This document shows, piece after piece, positions 1 through 7,695 of a stretch of 35,598 nucleotides of DNA; the first letter of the stretch is position 1, and the number at the start of each line of letters is the position of its first letter. The notes under the pieces are model-generated. The model made no database searches and had not been told where the DNA came from. It saw only the letters and a list, made by a program, of their open reading frames with translations. Source of the DNA: Chloroflexota bacterium (GTDB lineage: Bacteria; Chloroflexota; Anaerolineae; CG2-30-64-16); contig JAPLHB010000189.1 in assembly GCA_026389845.1 (NCBI GenBank), positions 1 to 35,598 of the forward strand, written 5' to 3'. The translations under genes and the position numbers were made by a program.

Positions 1-215
1 TCATAGGCTTGGCGGTTCATCGGTGACCTTGCTCCAAAGGGGGAGATGGGTACATCATGTACGGAGCATGACACCGGAAAATCGTCAAAATGTCAAATCT
101 ACAAGGCGATCTCTATTTTACTTTCAAAACACGCTCTTAGCTAGATGAGCAGCGAAACACTATGATTCATAGTAGCGCTGTTCAACAACTCACACAACGA
201 AAGGGGTACAACATC

Positions 216-2408
<2,193 letters not shown>

Positions 2409-2411
<3 letters not shown>

Positions 2412-2862
2412 TCCTAGCTACGCCGACGCGCACCGGTACCGGCTCGGCACGCATTACGAGGCGCTGCCCGTCAACGCGCCGCGCAGTCCGATGCACCACT
2501 ACCACAAAGATGGGCAGATGCGATTCACCCCGAATAATCCGATCCCGGATGCGTATTACGAGCCGAACTCGTTCAACGGGCCGGTCGAGCGGCCAGAGTT
2601 TGCTGAGCCGCCGCTGAAGATATCGGGCGATGCGGATCGCTATAACCATCGCGTGGGCAACGACGATTACAGCCAGCCCCGCGCGCTGTTCAATCTGTTC
2701 GATGCCGGCCAGAAGGCCCGGCTCTTCTCCAACATCGCCGATGCGATGCAGGGCGTGCCGAAGTTCATCGTCGAGCGCCAACTGGGGCACTTCGAGAAGG
2801 TGCACCCCGACTACGCGGCGGGCGTCCGCGCTGCGCTCGCTGCGAAGGCCGCGAAGGCATAA
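2409..2862 (+). pseudogene. 3' remnant of a monofunctional haem catalase (clade 3 type)
   Basis: The reading frame over this stretch encodes the C-terminal ~145 residues of a classical catalase. It starts at the proximal haem-ligand segment (SYADAHRYRLG) and continues through the family-typical EALPVNAP, KDGQMRF, PLKISGDADRYNH and NDDYSQPRALF segments to a normal C-terminus. The N-terminal two thirds, including the distal catalytic His and Asn, are absent. The fragment joins katG at its stop codon and lies in a different frame. A TTG at 2389 inside katG could open the frame, but no ribosome binding site is evident. It is inactive as a catalase on its own. It most likely arose by deletion or recombination between two peroxide-defence genes, although an assembly chimera is possible. 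Confidence 0.85.
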
Positions 2863-2895
2863 GCGGCTGAGTAAGCTCATATCACCGCACAGACC

Positions 2896-2928
2896 GATTG
2901 CGCCACCGGCGATGCCGATGGCGCAATC
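2896..2928 (+). terminator. Terminator-like hairpin after catalase remnant
   Basis: The arms GATTGCGCCA (2896-2905) and TGGCGCAATC (2919-2928) pair perfectly, and an inner CGGC/GCCG stem extends them with one mismatch. It lies 33 bases after the catalase remnant stop. The tract after it (TTCGTATCT) is only weakly U-rich. It probably ends katG/catalase transcription before the histidine kinase gene. Confidence 0.6.
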
Positions 2929-2988
2929 TTCGTATCTGCCCATCGTAACTACCCAGGCCTGTAAGCCTGTGGGTAAGACATGTGGAAA

Positions 2989-3016
2989 TTGCCAAACGCG
3001 CAAAAACGGCGACAAT
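2989..3016 (+). promoter_or_regulatory. Possible promoter of the two-component operon
   Basis: TTGCCA (2989-2994) and GACAAT (3011-3016) are spaced by 16 bases upstream of the kinase gene. The leader would be very short (about 15-20 nt). The match is moderate and experimentally unsupported. Confidence 0.35.
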
Positions 3017-3039
3017 AGAGCGGAAGGAGGGCAGTCATC

Positions 3040-4089
3040 GTGGGAACCGACCCAGCCAACAGGGCGAGCGAGCAAAGCTACCGCCACCTTTTTGAGCACA
3101 TGCCCGTCTGCATATTCGTCGCCGACCTGGCCGTGACCCCGGTGACCATCCTGGAGGCCAACCGGCGGGCAGAGCTGGTCTACGGCTACACAGCCGCCGA
3201 GCTGGCGGGGATGCCGGCTGCTCACCTGATACCCGAAGATGCGAGGCCGGCCGTCCTGACCATCTTGCAGCGGGTGCAGCAGGGCCAAACAGTGACGACC
3301 GAGACCACTAACCAGCGGCGGGACTGCTCGTGCTTTCCCGTGCGCGTCGTCGCCGCGCCCGATCCGACTGACGCCGGCCGCATGATCGTCACGGTTGAAG
3401 ACATCACGGCAGAGGTGCAGCGCCGGAGCGAGGCGGAAGCCATTGACGCGGAGCGTCACCGCATTGCCCACGAGATCCACGATGGCGTGGCGCAGAGCCT
3501 GGCCGGACTGCGCTTCAAGTCAGCGCTGTGGTCTCACCTGGCCGCTGCGGCTTCCCCCGGCATGCGCGCCGCGCTGGACGAGCTGCAGGCCGTGCTCAAT
3601 GCCGCCATCGTGGATATGCGCCGCGCCATCTTCGCCCTGCGCCCGGTGGACCTGGACGCGCTGGGCTTCTTCCCGGCGCTGACGCAACTGGTGGGTGACT
3701 TTGGCGACCAGAACCAACTCGCGGCCCGGCTGGAAGTATCTGAACCGCAAGAGGCCTTACCCGCGGTCTACGAATTGCCCCTGTTCCGCATCATCCAGGA
3801 AAGCCTGAGCAACATCGGCCAGCACGCCCGAGCCAGTTCAGCGCTGGTGCGCCTGACAGTGGATGCGGCCGGCGGCGTCGCGGTCTCGGTGCATGACAAC
3901 GGCCGCGGCTTCGACCCCAGCCAACTCGGCCCGGCCGATCTTGCCGGCCATTTCGGCCTGCGCCAAATGCGCGAGCGCATCCTGGCCCTAGGCGGCACGC
4001 TGGACATCCGCAGTGCGATCGGCCAGGGCACGGAGTTAGTCGTCACTTTGCCGCCGGTCGCCAAAGAGGTCAATCATGCCACCGATTAA
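3040..4089 (+). CDS. PAS-domain sensor histidine kinase (NarL-type, HisKA_3)
   Basis: Sensor kinase of a two-component system that autophosphorylates on histidine and passes phosphate to the overlapping response regulator. A PAS domain occupies residues ~10-125. The dimerisation/phosphoacceptor helix follows at ~138-205, with ERHRIAHEIHDGVAQ and His147 as the expected acceptor. The C-terminal HATPase has an N-box with Asn258, DNGRGF at 286-291 (G1) and GHFGLRQM at 303-310 (G2). There is no membrane segment or signal peptide, so it is a cytosolic sensor; the signal is unknown, with redox, oxygen or a small ligand via PAS as options. The start is GTG 3040, supported by GGAAGGAGG at 3022-3030 with 9-base spacing. 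The 3' end overlaps the regulator gene by 14 bases. Confidence 0.95.
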   Translation: MGTDPANRASEQSYRHLFEHMPVCIFVADLAVTPVTILEANRRAELVYGYTAAELAGMPAAHLIPEDARPAVLTILQRVQQGQTVTTETTNQRRDCSCFPVRVVAAPDPTDAGRMIVTVEDITAEVQRRSEAEAIDAERHRIAHEIHDGVAQSLAGLRFKSALWSHLAAAASPGMRAALDELQAVLNAAIVDMRRAIFALRPVDLDALGFFPALTQLVGDFGDQNQLAARLEVSEPQEALPAVYELPLFRIIQESLSNIGQHARASSALVRLTVDAAGGVAVSVHDNGRGFDPSQLGPADLAGHFGLRQMRERILALGGTLDIRSAIGQGTELVVTLPPVAKEVNHATD

Positions 4090-4735
4090 GCTCCTGATTG
4101 CCGATGACCACACCCTGGTGCGCCAGGGCCTACGCCAGCTCTGCGAGGGGATGGGCGGCTTCACCGTGGTCGCGGAAGCCGAAGATGGCGCCCAGGCAGT
4201 GGCGTTGGCGCGCACGGCGCGGCCGGACGTGATCCTGATGGACATCGTCATGCCCGACATGGGCGGCGTGGAGGCCATTCGCCAGATCATACACGAGATG
4301 CCGACCGCCCGCATCATCGCCCTGACCATGTATCGCCAGGAGCAGTACATGCTCGATGCCATTCGGGCAGGCGCCCGTGGCTATCTGCTGAAGACCGTGG
4401 ATGCCCAAGATCTGATCGCGGCCATCGAGGCCGTGCACCGGGGTGACTACCTCATTGATCCCATCATCGCCGCCCGCGTCTTGAGTGAGTTCCACCTGGC
4501 CGCGCCGAAATCGCCGCGCATCGAGCCGCTGACCGAGGGCGAGATGGCCGTCCTGCGCCTGGCGGCCCAGGGCGTGGACAATGAGGACATCGCCCAGACG
4601 CTGAATTACTCCGTCTACACCGTGGCCAACCGGCTGCGCACCATCTACGAGAAGCTGCACGTGGCCAACCGCACCCAGGCCGCCCTGTATGCCCTGCGCC
4701 AGGGCTGGGCCGCGCCGGACGAGCCGCCGGTATAA
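4076..4735 (+). CDS. NarL/FixJ-family response regulator
   Basis: DNA-binding partner of the upstream kinase. The receiver domain (residues ~4-120) carries the acidic pair Asp10-Asp11, phosphoacceptor Asp56 in DVILMDIVMP, and conserved Lys106 in YLLKTV. A LuxR-type helix-turn-helix lies at ~150-210 (LTEGEMAVLRLAAQG ... YTVANRLRTIYEKLHVANRT). The length of 219 residues is typical. ATG 4076 lies inside the kinase gene, preceded by AAAGAGGT at 4063-4070, which suggests translational coupling. The repeated palindromic promoter modules immediately downstream (4831 and 5377) are plausible targets; that link is inferred from proximity and repetition. Confidence 0.95.
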   Translation: MPPIKLLIADDHTLVRQGLRQLCEGMGGFTVVAEAEDGAQAVALARTARPDVILMDIVMPDMGGVEAIRQIIHEMPTARIIALTMYRQEQYMLDAIRAGARGYLLKTVDAQDLIAAIEAVHRGDYLIDPIIAARVLSEFHLAAPKSPRIEPLTEGEMAVLRLAAQGVDNEDIAQTLNYSVYTVANRLRTIYEKLHVANRTQAALYALRQGWAAPDEPPV

Positions 4736-4791
4736 GCGCCGCTGGGCCGCCTTCCCTCGCTCCTCCCCGCTCGCTGTGTGCTGGGTTTCAG

Positions 4792-4908
4792 CACCGTTCG
4801 CCACCCCCAACCCAGAGGGGTCCTCCGCTCTTACACATTATTGTAACGAAACTGCCCCAAAAGTAGATTGATTTTTGTCTTGCGCTGCCCGAGGGACGGG
4901 CGTAAAAT
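4792..4908 (+). promoter_or_regulatory. Repeated promoter/operator module, copy 1
   Basis: Elements shared with copy 2: CACCGTTCGCCACCCC (4792-4807), the palindrome TTACA-CATTAT-TGTAA (4831-4846), the adjoining core CGAAACTGCCCCAAAAGTAG, and TTGTCT (4875-4880) followed 22 bases later by TAAAAT (4903-4908). A -35-like TTGCGC (4880-4885) with 17-base spacing also fits. The first block is separated from the palindrome by an extra ~22 bases compared with copy 2. It drives the small-protein gene at 4985. Confidence 0.65.
4831..4846. promoter_or_regulatory. Candidate operator TTACA-N6-TGTAA
   Basis: Perfect 5-bp inverted repeat with a 6-bp spacer, 56 bases before the -10-like hexamer. The same site at the same distance occurs in copy 2. 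This placement (centre about -75) is typical of an activator. The neighbouring response regulator is the obvious candidate to bind it. Confidence 0.6.
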
Positions 4909-4984
4909 GAGGCGTAAATGAGAAGCCGCTGGCTTCGGGTCGCCCAAAGTAGTTCTGAGACGAATATGAGAGCGGAGGCAGGCG

Positions 4985-5215
4985 ATGGATTACTACATGG
5001 CTGTGAATGTCGCGGCGGAACAGAGGCATGATGAGTTGCGGGAGATCGAGACGAGTCGCCTTTTGCGTCGGGCTGGTGTTGACCAACGAGGTTGGCTCCG
5101 AGTCCAGGCCGACAAGGCGTCATGCCGTTTGGGCGAGGTCATGATGACCGTGGGGGGCCGCCTGATGTGCCATGAGTCGAAAAGTCGGACTGCATTCCCG
5201 GCTTTTGCATCTTGA
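4985..5215 (+). CDS. Small protein of unknown function (76 aa)
   Basis: Small basic, soluble-looking protein. The N-terminal ~30 residues (MDYYMAVNVAAEQRHDELRE and the following charged stretch) form a likely amphipathic helix rich in Glu/Arg. They resemble short proteins common in Chloroflexota and Actinobacteria that begin with a Tyr-Tyr segment and an RQ/RH-E-L-helix; this resemblance is from memory, not a search. The start is well supported by GGAGG at 4974-4978 with 6-base spacing. No transmembrane segment, signal peptide or cysteine pair suggests a function. It is transcribed from repeated module copy 1, immediately after the two-component genes, so it may be an output of that system. 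The C-terminal half is less helix-like and could be poorly conserved. Confidence 0.6.
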   Translation: MDYYMAVNVAAEQRHDELREIETSRLLRRAGVDQRGWLRVQADKASCRLGEVMMTVGGRLMCHESKSRTAFPAFAS

Positions 5216-5240
5216 GAACTGAGACTCCACGATAAGGAAA

Positions 5241-5266
5241 GGGGAGGCGCGCCGCATGTCCTCCCC
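5241..5266 (+). terminator. Hairpin after first small-protein gene
   Basis: GGGGAGG (5241-5247) pairs with CCTCCCC (5260-5266) across a 12-base loop, 25 bases after the stop codon. There is no following T-run, so termination strength is uncertain. Confidence 0.4.
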
Positions 5267-5359
5267 GCTTCCCGCGGCCGTAATCCCCGCATCCATAGGA
5301 ACATCAAGGCACTTCATCGCTGCCAGCGTGCCATGACAGGCTGAAGGCAGCCTCTCTCC

Positions 5360-5454
5360 CACCGTTCGACACCCCATTACAAATTACTGTAACGAAACTG
5401 CCCGAAAAGTAGATCAATTCTTGTCTATCGCCGCACAGAGAATGGAGGTAGGAT
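5360..5454 (+). promoter_or_regulatory. Repeated promoter/operator module, copy 2
   Basis: CACCGTTCGACACCCC (5360-5375) is joined directly to TTACA-AATTAC-TGTAA (5377-5392). The core CGAAACTGCCCGAAAAGTAG follows, then TTGTCT (5421-5426) and, 22 bases later, TAGGAT (5449-5454). Palindrome-to-hexamer distance is identical to copy 1. It drives the secreted small-protein gene at 5559. Confidence 0.65.
5377..5392. promoter_or_regulatory. Candidate operator TTACA-N6-TGTAA, second copy
   Basis: Same perfect 5-bp inverted arms as 4831-4846 with a partly different spacer. Conservation of the arms with drift in the spacer is what a protein-binding palindrome would show. Confidence 0.6.
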
Positions 5455-5465
5455 AAGAGCATCAG

Positions 5466-5529
5466 TTCGTTGCCTAAACAACGAATGTTTACCCATCTAC
5501 TCTACTAGGTTCCGGCTCATAGACCGGAA
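5466..5529 (+). promoter_or_regulatory. Structured 5' leader with two hairpins
   Basis: Between promoter copy 2 and the gene at 5559, two short perfect hairpins follow each other: TTCGTTG/CAACGAA (5466-5472/5479-5485) and TTCCGG/CCGGAA (5510-5515/5524-5529). The leader would be about 100 nt. It could influence translation or mRNA stability. No known riboswitch class was recognised. Confidence 0.4.
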
Positions 5530-5558
5530 GCAACAAACAGCACAAGGAGAAGCAAACA

Positions 5559-5813
5559 ATGAAAACTTCACGAAATTTAGCGTTTCTTGGCGCCGTGGCT
5601 CTCCTGCTCTTCGTCGGAGCAGCGGTCAGCGTGCAATCAAGAGCTGGCACTTCTGCCGTTGCAGCTAATGCTCCGGCGGCCGCGGCGCTCGCCGCCAGCA
5701 GCCAGTACCAGAGGTCGAGCCAGCCGTATTTTGCGCCGGCTGCCGATGCTGCATCCCTCGACACGTCGAACCCCCTCACCAGACGGGAGCTTGGCGTGGC
5801 CTCTGGTCGCTAA
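5559..5813 (+). CDS. Small secreted or membrane-anchored protein (84 aa)
   Basis: Begins with a classical signal sequence: MKTSR, then a hydrophobic stretch (residues ~7-25, AFLGAVALLLFVGAAVSV). An Ala-rich, low-complexity segment and a polar C-terminus follow. No lipobox or catalytic motif is present and the family is not recognised. The start is supported by AAGGAG at 5544-5549, 9 bases upstream. It is transcribed from the second copy of the promoter module that also precedes the 76-aa gene, so the two are probably co-regulated although their sequences are unrelated. A role in envelope response to the two-component signal is inference only. An imperfect inverted repeat lies ~33 bases after the stop codon. 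Confidence 0.55.
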   Translation: MKTSRNLAFLGAVALLLFVGAAVSVQSRAGTSAVAANAPAAAALAASSQYQRSSQPYFAPAADAASLDTSNPLTRRELGVASGR

Positions 5814-5845
5814 CCGCTGCCTTGCAGGCTTGGCATTGGAAAGTT

Positions 5846-5902
5846 GCCGCTTCAGGTGGTAGAAGTGTGTACGACAAGTAGCGAACTACCTCCTGAGGCG
5901 GC
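5846..5902. repeat. 17-bp imperfect inverted repeat
   Basis: GCCGCTTCAGGTGGTAG (5846-5862) pairs with CTACCTCCTGAGGCGGC (5886-5902) with two mismatches across a 23-base loop. It may act as a terminator for the gene ending at 5813 or be the remains of a small mobile element. No T-run follows. Confidence 0.5.
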
Positions 5903-6158
5903 CGGCCTATGCGCAGCACCCATGAAGTGCAACAGGTCAGCCTCATCCGATCCTCCTCGTCATCGGTATCCAGCCAATTGGCCCGGCGCCTCGCGTGAAG
6001 CGCACCACGTCTTCCCAGACCCCTCCACCCACTCGACATTCTTCTCGCAGTCTTCCGGATGAATACACTGGGTAGAATCGGGGCTTGGGAAGCAAAATCA
6101 CCTTTTCGATACGTAAATGTGATACCCTTGTTCCAGACGCGTGTGGAAATGTCCAGAC
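5903..6158. other. Intergenic stretch without recognisable gene
   Basis: Together with 5814-5845 this leaves most of a 345-base gap between the small secreted-protein gene and the res remnant. Apart from the inverted repeat at 5846-5902, no credible coding frame, promoter or RNA gene was recognised. Confidence 0.5.
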
Positions 6159-6365
6159 TCAGAAGCTGGGCAGGTGTCGCAACTCCAGCCCCAACACCTG
6201 CGGGTCATGGTTCACATGAAACGCCCACCGGCCCAGCTCGCCCCAGTTGTTCACGGCCGCAACCCACCGTTTCGCGGCTTCGTGCTTGGCTTTGTCCTGG
6301 TCGGTCTCCAGCCCCTTGATCTCCAGCACCAAGGTCGCGTCATTGGCCAGCCTCACTCTGAAAGA
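6159..6365 (-). pseudogene. 3' remnant of a type III restriction (res-like) gene
   Basis: The minus frame encodes FRVRLANDATLVLEIKG and then a segment with DQDKAKHEAAKRWV, AVNNWGELGRWAFHV and DPQVLGLELRHL before its stop. This is the characteristic C-terminal end of type III restriction endonuclease (res) proteins, including the nuclease-associated LVLEIKG strand. Family members are usually around 900-1000 residues. Only ~65 remain and upstream homology ends near 6365, just after the stop of the 431-aa gene. It is therefore a truncated relic in the same orientation as the ATPase locus. This suggests that a restriction gene once followed the coupled pair and was lost by deletion. Confidence 0.75.
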
Positions 6366-6399
6366 TCCACCGCTTGGGAACTGGCGTAAGGCTAAGCCA

Positions 6400-7695
6400 C
6401 TAAAGGTTCAGATTGAGCCGCCTGGATACTACCTCTATCTCCCGCAGAAAGCCGATGAAACTCTCGTAAGTGACAGGTCTGTAGTGAGCCATTTCGTTTC
6501 TAAGACGATGCGCGGCCAAAGCCAATGGCAGCCACTGGCGCTGACCACGGAGGGCAGTGTTGTTTCGTAGCGACTCCACAAGGTACCCCCACTGGCACGC
6601 CAAAGGGTTTTCCTTGATTGCCCGTGCCTCTTCCGGTGAAGTCGGAGGAAGCCAACGTGAGGGCCATTCGTACCCACAGTGGCGAATCAACTCATTGCAA
6701 AGCACCAGGCGGACATGATCGATGAGGGGCAGCATGAGGGTCGCTTGTCCACGCCAGAGTCGGTGTCTTAGCTCATCAGTGCGGCCCAAGACGGCCAAAG
6801 TGACCGAACTCAACTCCATGCCGTGCTCCTGAGTCGAGAACATGCCGCCGACAGCCCACAAGGGTCTCCACCGGACTGGAGGCAAGCTTCCCGTAGTATG
6901 TTTGCCTGCCTCACCACTTGCCAGAAACTCCTCCGCGCCAAGATCGCGAAACATGTCTGCTGTCCAGCCTCGCTTCTTCCCCAAGGCCGCAGCTTGCTCG
7001 CAGAACGTCTCAAAGGACCCCCATGCGCAGTCCCAGAGATACTCTGCAAAGCCGACGTCAGCTCCGGCTAGATCTGGCAATAGGTACTCGCGCCAAGTCA
7101 TCTTGCCTGCTGCAGCATTCCGCCCATTCCTGAGCCGGTATAAAAGCTGCAGTTCCAGCGCGGAGGTGACGTCCCACCACCAGTGGATTGTCAGCTTGAC
7201 ATTGTCCTGAGGGATCCAGTCAAGTATCGCCTCAGCCGGAGCAATCATGCATAGCGTCGGTGTTGTCAGGCGCCGCACCGCGACCGTCTGGCTGATCTCC
7301 CCCCAGCGCGCTGCCACCTGCATCCATTGACGGCGAGCCTGAGGAGGGAGCAACTCGATCCCACTCAGGTAGATTACATCCGGCAGACCGGTGCTGGTAA
7401 GTAACGCTTCCAGAGTTCTCGTTTTTCTACTCATCTCAACCCCAAGTGCTTGTGCCAAAGTGATCCAAGCAGTATCACCTCCTTGAAGCCCAGGCAGCAA
7501 CAAGCCCTCAAGTTTGAACGAGAGCCGAAACAGCTCGGAACGCAAACTCTGCCAGATTTCATCAGTACTGATCCCCGCCGGCAAAAGCACGATGACGTTC
7601 TGCCGGGAGGCCAGATCCTCGGTTAGCTTGCTGAAGAGGCTCTGTAGTCCCGGCATGCGGCTGAGTCCCGAGAGAATCCAGCCGCCCATAGTCAC
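6400..7695 (-). CDS. Partner of giant ATPase with C-terminal HEPN-like motif (431 aa)
   Basis: Unrecognised protein encoded with the giant ATPase. GTG 7695 overlaps the upstream TGA as GTGA, implying translational coupling; an ATG lies two codons later. The N-terminal ~170 residues have an alternating strand/helix pattern (VIVLLPAG, DVIYLSG, LCMIAPAE) resembling a P-loop-like fold, but no Walker A glycine-rich lysine motif is visible, so any NTPase fold would be inactive. The C-terminal ~120 residues look all-helical and contain LRNEMAHYRPV, with Arg399 and His404 in the R-[N]-x3-H spacing of HEPN ribonuclease active sites. Swt1-like or other HEPN membership is my inference from this motif and helicity. 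A plausible role is effector or adaptor of a conflict system regulated by the ATPase. Start and stop are confident; function is not. Confidence 0.75.
   Translation of the reverse strand: MTMGGWILSGLSRMPGLQSLFSKLTEDLASRQNVIVLLPAGISTDEIWQSLRSELFRLSFKLEGLLLPGLQGGDTAWITLAQALGVEMSRKTRTLEALLTSTGLPDVIYLSGIELLPPQARRQWMQVAARWGEISQTVAVRRLTTPTLCMIAPAEAILDWIPQDNVKLTIHWWWDVTSALELQLLYRLRNGRNAAAGKMTWREYLLPDLAGADVGFAEYLWDCAWGSFETFCEQAAALGKKRGWTADMFRDLGAEEFLASGEAGKHTTGSLPPVRWRPLWAVGGMFSTQEHGMELSSVTLAVLGRTDELRHRLWRGQATLMLPLIDHVRLVLCNELIRHCGYEWPSRWLPPTSPEEARAIKENPLACQWGYLVESLRNNTALRGQRQWLPLALAAHRLRNEMAHYRPVTYESFIGFLREIEVVSRRLNLNL

Noticed and set aside
1..161. Possible gene end or promoter before katG
   Set aside because: The only frame is a short stop-bounded minus stretch, and no -35/-10 pair convincing enough to report was found.
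5776..6039. 87-codon minus-strand frame
   Set aside because: Low-quality composition, no ribosome site, and overlaps the secreted-protein gene and the inverted repeat.
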